A stretch of 64,000 nucleotides of DNA from Nitrosomonas sp. (GTDB taxonomy: Bacteria; Pseudomonadota; Gammaproteobacteria; Burkholderiales; Nitrosomonadaceae), in contig NZ_JADZAJ010000017.1 of the NCBI RefSeq assembly GCF_020852615.1, positions 1 to 64,000 on the forward strand, written 5' to 3'. Made by a program: the position numbers and the translations under genes. The notes beneath the pieces are model-generated. The model worked only from the letters and a program-made list of their open reading frames with translations. It ran no database searches and was not told the DNA's origin. Shown in pieces: positions 17,695 to 26,166 of the stretch; position 1 is the first letter of the stretch, and each line of letters starts with the position of its first letter.

Positions 17695-18935
17695 TGGAAA
17701 ACACTTTTTTTGGTAAACAGCCCATTCTGGATCGTAATCAGAACCTGGTCGCATACGAGCTCCTGTTCCGGTCAGGAGATGAAAATATGGCAGAGGTTTC
17801 CGATGATGTGCATGCTTCAGCCAATGTGGTGGTAAATGCTTATGGACACTTGGGCATCCAGCAGGTGCTGGGCAGTCTGCGTGGATTCATCAATGTGAAT
17901 AATGAGTTGCTCCTGGATGATACGATCCTGCTGTTGCCTGCTAAACATGTCGTATTGGAGCTGCTGGAGACGATTGCTGCCACTCCCGAGGTGGTGCAGC
18001 GTTGTATCGAACTGAAACAGGCGGGATATCAGCTTGCGCTGGATGATGTCACGCGGATTGATGACAGAATCAGGCCGTTACTGTCAATCGTCAATGTAGT
18101 CAAGATCGATGTGCTGGCATTGAGTGACACTGAAATCGAAGGATTGGTCCATGAGCTGAAAGCGTAGCCGGTTATTCTGCTGGCGGAGAAAGTGGATAAT
18201 CCGGAACGTGCGAAAATATGCATGAGCTTGGGGTTCGAGATGTTCCAGGGGTATTTTTTTGCCAGACCGGTTATTGTTTCCGGTAACAAAATTGAATCAG
18301 GCAAGTTATCCCTTCTGCGATTACTGTCACTGATCATGCGCGACGCGGAGATCGATGAAGTTGAGCAGTTGCTCAAGCGCGAGCCGGGTTTAAGCTACAG
18401 TCTTTTGCGCATGATCAATTCCGTGGCGGCGGCATTGCCGCAGAAAATCGGTTCCATACGGCAGGCCATCATCGCAATGGGATATCAGCCTTTAAAAAGA
18501 TGGATCCAGCTGCTGCTGTATGCCACCGCTCCTTCCGGCGGGTCGGGCGAGGTCAATGCGCTGATGCAGACTGCCGCCATCCGTGGCAGGACGATGGAGC
18601 TGATTGCAATCATTGACCGCCCGCATGACAAAAATTACCAGGATCGGGCCTTTATGACCGGGATCATGTCTTTACTGGATACGCTGTTTGGTATGGAAAT
18701 CCGGCAGATTGTGGATAAGCTGGAAATGCCGGATGAAGTTATCCGTGCGCTGGTACATCGTGAAGGCCGGCTCGGCTGTAAATTGCGGTTGATCGAGTCC
18801 AGAGAAAGAAAGGATATGGAACAGGCCGGGAAAGCCATGGCAGAACTTGAATTTCTTGCTCAGACCGATTTGCTGAAAGTGGAGCTTGACGCTCTGAATT
18901 GGGCCAGTCAGGTCAATCAGTCAGCCTTGTCGTGA
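17694..18935 (+). pseudogene. EAL-HDOD (YuxH-like) signalling protein interrupted by an in-frame amber codon
   Basis: Read through, this is a 413-codon gene of the EAL-HDOD family. The first part (17694-18167) is a degenerate EAL domain: YELLF in place of EAL, DDVTRIDD in place of DDFG, and VVKIDVL. At 18165-18167 the frame meets TAG. The very next codons in the same frame continue the domain with PVILLAEKVDNPE and then FQGYFFARP, followed by a full HDOD domain to 18935. A single base change (for example CAG or AAG to TAG) explains it; there is no frameshift. A GTG at 18192, with GGAG just before it, might restart translation and yield a separate HDOD protein. The altered EAL residues suggest c-di-GMP binding rather than hydrolysis even when intact. 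Confidence 0.88.
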
Positions 18936-19037
18936 TCGGGACAGTGTATTGCTGTTTGTCTGATATGCCCTGTGTGGTATGTGGAATGACAGTTTTTCAG
19001 GCCGGGCCAGACCACGTTGTTGCCAAAATAGTTTTGC

Positions 19038-19066
19038 TTCCATTGTAAAAAAATCTGGGTTAGAAT
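19038..19066 (+). promoter_or_regulatory. Possible promoter of the 45-residue membrane protein gene
   Basis: A -10-like TAGAAT at 19061-19066 with a weak -35 candidate TTCCAT at 19038-19043 (17-base spacing). It would give a leader of about 140 bases with self-complementary parts (CTCAG near 19071 against CTGAG near 19172). The -35 match is poor. Confidence 0.3.
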
Positions 19067-19213
19067 CCCCCTCAGCTTTATGGGTTTGAAGAACGTATAA
19101 AGCGGGTAATGCCGGGTATCTGGACTAAAAAGTAAGTCACCATCAGTTTCCCGCGCGAATGGGAGTTTATCTGAGGTAGGATAAAGCGTTTAACTATATT
19201 AGGAGGATAAAGC

Positions 19214-19351
19214 ATGGGATACGATGCAGCGACAACACAGAGAGAAAACGAAAAAAATAAAGCAGCTTGGAAAGTAACCCTGATCACTACAGCAGTCTTT
19301 ATTGCACTGGGCTGTGTCATCTGGTTTGGTGGGATCGGCGGTAAATACTAA
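19214..19351 (+). CDS. Small single-span membrane protein, 45 residues, unknown function
   Basis: The protein begins MGYDAATTQRENEKNKAAWK, a hydrophilic, charged N-terminus. One membrane segment follows (VTLITTAVFIALGCVIWF) and the short tail is GGIGGKY. The predicted topology is N-in with a tiny outer tail. Several things support a real gene: a near-perfect ribosome-binding site AGGAGGATAA ending 3 bases before the ATG, a strong terminator 27 bases after the stop, and a long intergenic leader upstream. It stands alone, with 278 bases to the previous gene. Its size and shape resemble accessory subunits of respiratory or other membrane enzyme complexes, but I do not recognise the family. Confidence 0.8.
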   Translation: MGYDAATTQRENEKNKAAWKVTLITTAVFIALGCVIWFGGIGGKY

Positions 19352-19377
19352 TTCTAATCGACCTCCTGTACCATATC

Positions 19378-19417
19378 AGGCAACCTGGGTTATGAATCCA
19401 GGTTGCCTTATTTTTTT
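19378..19417 (+). terminator. Rho-independent terminator of the small membrane protein gene
   Basis: An 11-base stem, AGGCAACCTGG (19378-19388) with CCAGGTTGCCT (19398-19408), has a 9-base loop and is followed by TATTTTTTT. This is the cleanest terminator in the window. Confidence 0.9.
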
Positions 19418-19647
19418 ATGGGGCAGCAAAATAAAGCAGTCACTTAATTTTGTAGATGCCTGCTAAATGATCGCCACCCTCCAGTTTGTCCCGTTATTGA
19501 CTTCGTCTGTCGCGCCTGTTCCTGATCTGGAGCGGATTTCATCGCGTTAAGCTTTTCTCTGAGTGAATGGATTTTTTCCATTTCTGTCTGTTTCATAAAA
19601 ATGTATAAAAGCTGTTTTGCTGCGTTCTTTTTATCCGGACTGGAACG

Positions 19648-22600
19648 ATGAACACAGTCTTGCAACAGGATATTCCAGATCAGGTAGAGCGCCTGCAGGC
19701 GCTTGATCCACAGCATTCCTTCATCATTCAGGCACCCGCTGGATCAGGTAAGACGGGATTGCTGACGCAGCGGTTTCTGGTACTGCTTGCGACAGTGGAT
19801 GAACCGGAAGAGATCATTGCGATTACCTTCACCCGCAAGGCGGCCAGTGAAATGAAGCATCGGATTTTGCAGGCTTTGCGTGCAGCGGCTGATGAGAGGG
19901 AGGTAGCGAAGGATGCCTACCAGCGCCAGTTGCGGGAGCTGGCAAACCGGGTGCTGGCACATGATCAGGCGCGGGGTTGGCAGTTGCTGCAAAATCCGTC
20001 ACGTTTACGTATCCGGACGATTGATTCCTTGTGTGCCTGGCTGGTCGATCGTATGCCGGTATGTTCCCGGCAGGGTGCTTTGTCATCAGTGGCAGAGGAT
20101 GCGGACAGATTGTATCTGGAAGCAGCCCGTTTGACAGTCGAGGCACTGGAGGAAGAGGGTGAGTGGACTGCAGCAATCGAACATCTGATCGGTCATCTGG
20201 ACAACCGTCTGGACAGATTGCAGCAGTTGATTGCCGATATGCTGGCGCGGCGCGATTTATGGTTGCACGGTGTGGTTGATGCCGCTAATTCGGATGGTAT
20301 GCGTGATCGTCTGGAATCCGTGCTGTCTGGCCGGGTTGCGGAAGCAATAGAGCGATTGGCTGATGCTGTTCCTGCCGGCTGCCAACCGGAAATTATCGAG
20401 CTGATGCAGTTTGCCGCGGTCAATCTGTCAGAGGCAGAATCCGCCGACAGCAATACAGTCCACTGGCCGGGTAACGCACTTGAAGATCGTCTTGCCTGGG
20501 AGAGCATAGCGGATTTCCTGCTCACCCAAACGGGAGACTGGCGTAAACAGGTAACGAAGGCAAACGGGTTCCCGGCACCATCATCAGTACGTGATGCTGA
20601 CGTAAAAGAATATCTGAACGGAATGAAGCAGCGGATGAGTGAGCTGCTGGCGGCTTTGCAGAATGAGGAGACATTTCGTCAGCAGTTGTGCTTACTCAGG
20701 CAACTGCCCCCGGAACGGTATACCGATGAAGAATGGGAAACACTGCAGGCCCTGTTCAGCCTGCTCAAGGTGGCTGCCGGGTATTTGCTGCTGGTTTTTC
20801 GGCAACATGGTCAGGTGGATTTTTCCGAAATTGCCATGGCGGCTGTCCGTGCGCTGGGTGAACCGGAAACGCCGACCGATCTGGCGCTGGCACTGGATTA
20901 TCGTATCCGCCACATCCTGGTGGATGAATTCCAGGATACCTCCTCCAACCAGGCAGAGCTGCTGCAGCGATTGACTGCCGGTTGGCAAACCGGAGATGGA
21001 CGGACGCTGTTTCTGGTAGGAGATCCGATGCAGTCGATTTACCGCTTCCGGCAGGCGGAAGTCGGGCTGTTTCTGGATATTCGTGATAGTGGCTGTTTTG
21101 GCCAGATTCAGATGAAGTTTTTACGTCTTTCAGTCAATTTCCGTTCGCAGGGTGGAATAGTCGACTGGGTAAACCGCTATTTTCCGCAGATATTGCCGGA
21201 TACGGACAAAGTGGACCTCGGTGCGGTTTCATATGCACCATCCGTGGCTTCCCATGCGGCTTCCGGGCAGGAGGCGGTCAGGGTTTATCCTTGTTTGCAA
21301 AGAGATGATCCGGCCGAGGCAAAGCAGGTGGTGGCGATTATTGAGCAGGCAAGAGCCACGCGACCGAATGGCAGAACTGCTGTGCTCGTGCGTAATCGCA
21401 GCCATCTGGTAAGTATTGTTGCCAGTCTAAGACAAAAAAAATTGCGTTTCCAGGCGGTGGAAATTGAACAACTGGCGCAGCGCGCAGTGATCCGGGATTT
21501 GATGGTATTAACCCGGGCACTGGTACATCCGGCTGATCGTATCGCCTGGCTGGCATTATTGCGTGCCCCGTTTTGCGGGCTTTCCCTGCAGGATTTACAT
21601 ACCGTTGCCAATACGCTGCCACAGCATGTACTGATCGATGCATTGCGTACCTGTGCTGGTTCAGGTGTTTTGAGTGAAGAAGGCGGTCAGCGGGTGAACA
21701 GGGTGCTGCCGGTTCTGGAATGTGCATTGACGCTCTACGACAGGATGTCTTTGAGAAGGTGTGTGGAGGGAGCATGGACCAGCCTGGGCGGGCCGGCCTG
21801 TGTGCAGGATGAAACAGATCTGGCGGATGCTGAAGTCTATTTTCAGTTGCTGGAAAATTTCGATGTGATCGGTTATCGACCCGATATCCAGGAACTGGAT
21901 GAACGGCTGATACAGTTGTTTGCCCTGCCGGACGTGGCCGCAGATGATTCGTTACAGCTCATGACTCTGCACAAGGCCAAAGGGCTGGAGTTTGATACAG
22001 TGATTTTGCCGGGGCTGGGGAAATCGCCCCGGGGGGATCAGGAGAAGCTGCTCAACTGGCTGGTGTTTCGTGATCAGTCACGGCAATCCGCTTTGTTGTG
22101 TGCCCCGATCAGTGCAGCAGGGGGTGAAAAAAACCCGATTTCCGCCTACATTCTGTCTGAAGAAAAGAAACGGACTGCACTGGAAGAGGCGCGCCTGCTG
22201 TATGTGGCGGTTACCCGGGCGAAACACAGCCTGCATTTGCTGGGACATCTGAAAGCTGATTCAGGAACGCTGGAGGGGGGCGATAGGCTTAGTCCGCCAT
22301 CAGATACGTTACTGGCAAAGTTATGGCCCGCGGTGGCGGCAGATTTTCAGAAGCGGCTGCGTGAAACCGGGGTTGAAAATTTGCCTGTATCGAACGGGAG
22401 GGCGAGCAGCCCACTGTTTGTCAGTCGAAAGCGTCTGGTACCTGCCTGGCAACCCCCGCCGTTACCAGAAGCCGTGGCAGTTGCCATGCACGCGCATGAG
22501 GCCGGTATGACAGAAGAGCCGGTCGATTTTGACTGGGCGGGAGAGCCGGCCCGGCTGGTGGGCGTGGTGGTGCACCGTCTGCTGCACCGTATCGGGCTGG

Positions 22601-23085
22601 CTGGTATTGAGAACATAAATCAGCAGGATCTGGATGGTTTCATACAGACCGGGCGATCATTACTTATGCAGTCCGGTATTGCCCCTCAGGATCTGGAAAC
22701 GGCTGTGCAGCAAATTACGAAAACACTCAGGGTAATGTGCGTGGAAGATGAGACGGGCCGCTGGATTCTGAGCAGCCGGCATCAGGAGGCGCACTGTGAA
22801 TGGGCGCTGCTGGTTGCGGCGGGCGGTTCAACATCCATTAGCATCATTGATCGAACATTTGTGGATACAGCAGGTGTGCGCTGGGTCATTGACTACAAGA
22901 CAGGATCCCATTCGGGTGGCGGGCTCGAGGAATTTCTTGACCGGGAGCAGCAGCGCTATCGTCCGCAACTGGAGCGCTATGCTCAAGCGTTGCAGCGTAT
23001 GGAAAATCGCCCCATCCGCCTGGCGATTTATTTCCCGTTACTGGGAAAATGGCGGGAATGGATTCTACCCCGGGGATCCGTCTAA
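19648..23085 (+). CDS. UvrD-type helicase with C-terminal nuclease (AddA/RecB-like)
   Basis: An 1145-residue double-strand-break-repair type enzyme. N-terminal helicase motifs: Walker A QAPAGSGKT at 28-36, TFTRKAASEMK, VDEFQDTSSNQ near 425, GDPMQSIYRFR, and later LMTLHKAKGLEFD and LLYVAVTRAK. The C-terminal RecB-family nuclease carries WVIDYKTG near 1085 followed by QLERYAQAL. This architecture is that of AddA, which normally works with AddB. No addB lies on either side: upstream is the small membrane protein and downstream is a decayed receptor gene. The ATG 19648 is the first of the frame that keeps the full Walker A region. Confidence 0.87.
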   Translation: MNTVLQQDIPDQVERLQALDPQHSFIIQAPAGSGKTGLLTQRFLVLLATVDEPEEIIAITFTRKAASEMKHRILQALRAAADEREVAKDAYQRQLRELANRVLAHDQARGWQLLQNPSRLRIRTIDSLCAWLVDRMPVCSRQGALSSVAEDADRLYLEAARLTVEALEEEGEWTAAIEHLIGHLDNRLDRLQQLIADMLARRDLWLHGVVDAANSDGMRDRLESVLSGRVAEAIERLADAVPAGCQPEIIELMQFAAVNLSEAESADSNTVHWPGNALEDRLAWESIADFLLTQTGDWRKQVTKANGFPAPSSVRDADVKEYLNGMKQRMSELLAALQNEETFRQQLCLLRQLPPERYTDEEWETLQALFSLLKVAAGYLLLVFRQHGQVDFSEIAMAAVRALGEPETPTDLALALDYRIRHILVDEFQDTSSNQAELLQRLTAGWQTGDGRTLFLVGDPMQSIYRFRQAEVGLFLDIRDSGCFGQIQMKFLRLSVNFRSQGGIVDWVNRYFPQILPDTDKVDLGAVSYAPSVASHAASGQEAVRVYPCLQRDDPAEAKQVVAIIEQARATRPNGRTAVLVRNRSHLVSIVASLRQKKLRFQAVEIEQLAQRAVIRDLMVLTRALVHPADRIAWLALLRAPFCGLSLQDLHTVANTLPQHVLIDALRTCAGSGVLSEEGGQRVNRVLPVLECALTLYDRMSLRRCVEGAWTSLGGPACVQDETDLADAEVYFQLLENFDVIGYRPDIQELDERLIQLFALPDVAADDSLQLMTLHKAKGLEFDTVILPGLGKSPRGDQEKLLNWLVFRDQSRQSALLCAPISAAGGEKNPISAYILSEEKKRTALEEARLLYVAVTRAKHSLHLLGHLKADSGTLEGGDRLSPPSDTLLAKLWPAVAADFQKRLRETGVENLPVSNGRASSPLFVSRKRLVPAWQPPPLPEAVAVAMHAHEAGMTEEPVDFDWAGEPARLVGVVVHRLLHRIGLAGIENINQQDLDGFIQTGRSLLMQSGIAPQDLETAVQQITKTLRVMCVEDETGRWILSSRHQEAHCEWALLVAAGGSTSISIIDRTFVDTAGVRWVIDYKTGSHSGGGLEEFLDREQQRYRPQLERYAQALQRMENRPIRLAIYFPLLGKWREWILPRGSV

Positions 23086-23099
23086 TCGGAGGTTCCTCA

Positions 23100-23509
23100 G
23101 ATTTCTCACCAGAATCTGACGGCAGTAAAAACAGTCTTTCCAACCCATCTGAATTTTGTCGATGTGCGATCTGTGATCGGAAGCGAGTTTTCCAGTGGTT
23201 CCCGTATCTTTCGTCATGGGCCGGGTTGGAGGTTTTGGCGGTTCGCCAGGTGAGTTAGACACTGCCAATCTGGAGAGCATCGAGGCGCTAAGAGGTCCGG
23301 CTGCCGTACTGTTTGATCGTATCGAGCCGGGTGGACTGGATCAGTATTATCACCAGGGAGCTCTGGAAATTCCCTGTTATTCGGTGGCCAGGATCGTATT
23401 ACCTTGTAAGACAGGCTCCATACTTATGGGTGGCGGACGCTATGACCGGGATATTGAAGCCGCCGGAAACAGGGATCGGCCTATGAGCCGATGGAAAATT
23501 CAGGGCTGA
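23100..23509 (+). pseudogene. Remnant of a TonB-dependent siderophore receptor
   Basis: In the frame ending at 23509, residues reading ELDTANLESIEALRGPAAVLF and then DRIEPGGL match the TonB-box-proximal plug motif of siderophore receptors (LERIEVLRGPAAVLYGRIEPGG). QGALEIPCYSV resembles the following PLETPYYS segment, and GGGRYDRDIEAAGN resembles the barrel motif LLGGRYD. Together these cover under 120 residues of a protein that is normally about 700 long, so the plug and a barrel piece are joined by large deletions. No start or complete domain remains. The sequence just upstream in another frame may hold more plug debris. It sits between the helicase and the LpxK-like gene. Confidence 0.72.
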
Positions 23510-23580
23510 GAGGCAGACACGACGGATATCCGCCGTGTAAATAATTTTCTGAATGGAAAGGGGTATGAAAGAGCGTGGCG

Positions 23581-24771
23581 CTATTTGATTTCTTCTTCGT
23601 CAGGCAGTTTTCTGGCTTCATCTTCCAGCATGACGGGGATGCCATCCCGAATGGGATACGCCAGCCGATCTGCCTTGCAGATCAGTTCCCTCTGGTCTTT
23701 TTTATAGATAAGCGGGCTTTTGCATAACGGACAAACCAGAATATCCAGCAGTTTTGGATCCATAAATTTTTCTCTCAGCTTGTTAAGTATGATTTCGCGC
23801 AACCCGAGGTCAATACGATATTCCTGCTGCAAGACCCAGATGCGTTCATCGTGTAAATTCAGGCATTTTACTGCATCTTCTTCGGATACCAGGATGATTT
23901 CAGCTTCATCCGGCTGGAAATCTGCTGCAGTAAAGTGATGCTCTTCCGGAAATACACAGGGAGTGACGGCCAGTTTTAGAAATTCAAGATCATCCAGAAA
24001 ATTTTGCATCTCTGAGCTGCAGACAATGGCGTGAATACGTTTGTTCGCCAGCTCAGCCGCACTGACTGTCTGCTGCGGCTGCAACAGATTAAAAAAGCGT
24101 TCTTTCAGAGGATAGATACCTATTTTTCTGACTTTTTCTTCAATATCCGGCAGTTGCTTCTGATGTCCGGCCAGCACGACCGCATCCGTATGCTGCAAGC
24201 GTGTAAAACTGTCCCGCAGCGGGCCGGCCGGCATGATCAGGCCGTTTCCCGAGTTGATGACACCGGTGTCAACGATAATGGCTTCAAAATCACGCAACAA
24301 ACGAAAATCCTGTAAACCGTCATCACAGATCAGTACGTTGCATTCCCTGTGAGCATTGAGTAAAGCCTTTGCTGTTTCAATCCGGTCATAACCAATCCAG
24401 ATGGGACAGGTTTCACGTAAATGATAGGCGAGTAACAGTGCTTTTACGCCGGCGATATGAGGTGATTTATTGAGAGTCACTCTCACGGGCGGGAGGTGGT
24501 TATCGGGATGACCCCGACTGATGATCCCGGGCCGCAGTCCGGCTGCTTTCAGGGTGTTGACAACCTGAATGATGAGTGGCGCCTTGACTGTACTTTTAGT
24601 GGTAATGCCGTCTATAACGATGACTGGAACGGGTAAGCGAACCGGGGTGAGTACCGCACGCCGGTAAAGAGTACGCCGGATGGCCTGAAACGAAACAAAC
24701 AGCCGGCTGAGTGGCCACAGAAAAAGGTGCAGCGGAGTAATGCGCTGCCAGTAAAGTTCAGACCAGTTCAT
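23581..24771 (-). CDS. LpxK-like protein lacking kinase residues, fused to a Trm112-type domain
   Basis: 396 residues. Positions 1-335 are clearly related to LpxK (lipid A 4'-kinase): [29 protein letters not shown] near 150, [12 protein letters not shown] and EEDAVKC. The catalytic parts are changed. The P-loop position normally reading GGxGKT is K-S-T-V-K-A (59-64); the conserved GDEP is G-V-K-A (108-111); the DHH motif is EEH; and the AGIGNP segment is replaced. Kinase activity is therefore unlikely. Residues 337-396 form a Trm112/YcaR-type domain with CPLC, which is normally a separate gene. ATG 23763 with GAGAG before it could also start that domain alone. Usual neighbours (exbD, kdsB) are absent, suggesting a displaced paralogue. 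Confidence 0.82.
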   Translation of the reverse strand: MNWSELYWQRITPLHLFLWPLSRLFVSFQAIRRTLYRRAVLTPVRLPVPVIVIDGITTKSTVKAPLIIQVVNTLKAAGLRPGIISRGHPDNHLPPVRVTLNKSPHIAGVKALLLAYHLRETCPIWIGYDRIETAKALLNAHRECNVLICDDGLQDFRLLRDFEAIIVDTGVINSGNGLIMPAGPLRDSFTRLQHTDAVVLAGHQKQLPDIEEKVRKIGIYPLKERFFNLLQPQQTVSAAELANKRIHAIVCSSEMQNFLDDLEFLKLAVTPCVFPEEHHFTAADFQPDEAEIILVSEEDAVKCLNLHDERIWVLQQEYRIDLGLREIILNKLREKFMDPKLLDILVCPLCKSPLIYKKDQRELICKADRLAYPIRDGIPVMLEDEARKLPDEEEIK

Positions 24772-24996
24772 AATGAGGTGATTGAAGTGTTGTTAGAGCT
24801 ACTTATGAATAAATGTAGTACTGAAAGTCTTCGGCTTAAAGTAATTATGAAAAGAGATCACTGTTAGTTGTATTGGGTAAGCCTTAATAATTAAATTACA
24901 ATTTACCCGATCTCGGGTTGCGACTGTGTACACTTTGTTTATGCGACAAGAAAGCTGATCAGATTTTTCTATTTACAGATGGAGAAAGTTTGAACT

Positions 24997-26166
24997 ATGC
25001 CCAGGCTTATTAGAAGAGTGGCGCGGGAAATTTTAACAGTGTGGAAACATCACCGTGAGAGAGTTCAGCGTGCTCCACTATATTCTCCAGATGAATACGA
25101 CCTTGATCTTGAGCGCCATCTCCAAGAGGCTATTGCATGGCTGAAACGTGCTCAGGATACTGGTACCGACCGGGGTGTTTCCTACGGTGTGGTTTTCGGA
25201 CAGGATTTTGATGTTAGTTACCCAGAGACTACAGGCTACATCTGTCAGACTTTTGTTGAACAGGAAAAGTTGACGGGGGATACAGATTTACTTGATCGTG
25301 CAGTTGCTATGGCTGATTGGGAGATTGCTGTTCAGCTTCCAACCGGTGCTGTGATGGGAGGTAAGTTCAATCTGGAGCCTACGCCGGCAGTATTCAACAC
25401 CGGCATGGTTCTCCTCGGCTGGAGCGCATTGATTCATCGTACGGGTGAGGAACGTTTCAAACAAGCTGCACGCCGTGCCTCCGACTGGCTGGTGTCTATT
25501 CAAGAGCCTGATGGTACATGGATACGTGGTCATTCACAATTTGCCACTCCCGGTATGGCGCTGTACAACGTGAAGGCTGCCTGGGGGTTGTGTGAGGCAG
25601 GTTTCGCTCTTGGCGAGGAGCGTTATATATCTGCAGCGTTGCGTAATGCGGAGAATTGTCTTTTTCGACAGCGCTCGAATGGCTGGTTGCCTGATTGCTG
25701 TTTGTCAGATGCATATGCACCGCTTTTGCATACCTTGGCGTATGCAATGCAAGGCCTGCTCTGGATCGGGAACCTGACCAGCCGCAAGGATTTAATTGAA
25801 GGTGCACGTTTACTCGCAGATGCAGAGATTGGGATTATGCATGCTGACGGGTTTCTTCCCGGGCGCCAGCGAGAAGATTTTTCCGCCGCGGTTGACTGGT
25901 GTTGCCTGACAGGATCAGCACAGACATCGATAGTTTGGAACGAACTTTACTCTCTTACCGGGGAAGAAAAATATCGTGAAGCAGCTCACCTGGTAAATCG
26001 TTATCTGATGGCACGGCATGATATTCGAAATCCTGATATTCGGTTACGTGGAGGTGTCGCTGGGTCATGGCCTGTCTGGGGTGACTATGGTCGGCTAAGT
26101 ATTTTGAATTGGGCTACCAAGTTTTTTGTGGATGCACTCAGTCGTGAACAGAGGATGTCGAGGTGA
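24997..26166 (+). CDS. Alpha/alpha-barrel (six-hairpin glycosidase-like) protein, unknown activity
   Basis: A 389-residue protein without signal peptide. It consists of repeated helical hairpins such as LLDRAVAMADWEIAVQLPTGAV, FKQAARRASDWLVSIQEPDGTW and LLADAEIGIMHADGFLPGR, each with the helix-turn-PDG/ADG pattern of alpha/alpha-toroid enzymes (unsaturated glucuronyl hydrolase- or cellobiose-epimerase-like folds). A carbohydrate-related role is inferred from fold and neighbours. The stop overlaps the start of the FemAB-GNAT gene (TGATG), so the two are translationally coupled. It opens the polysaccharide/exosortase-associated block and is preceded by an AT-rich 225-base gap. Substrate unknown. 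Confidence 0.6.
   Translation: MPRLIRRVAREILTVWKHHRERVQRAPLYSPDEYDLDLERHLQEAIAWLKRAQDTGTDRGVSYGVVFGQDFDVSYPETTGYICQTFVEQEKLTGDTDLLDRAVAMADWEIAVQLPTGAVMGGKFNLEPTPAVFNTGMVLLGWSALIHRTGEERFKQAARRASDWLVSIQEPDGTWIRGHSQFATPGMALYNVKAAWGLCEAGFALGEERYISAALRNAENCLFRQRSNGWLPDCCLSDAYAPLLHTLAYAMQGLLWIGNLTSRKDLIEGARLLADAEIGIMHADGFLPGRQREDFSAAVDWCCLTGSAQTSIVWNELYSLTGEEKYREAAHLVNRYLMARHDIRNPDIRLRGGVAGSWPVWGDYGRLSILNWATKFFVDALSREQRMSR

Noticed and set aside
19352..19647. Possible addB gene upstream of the helicase
   Set aside because: The 296-base gap holds only a terminator and AT-rich sequence; far too short and no nuclease motif.
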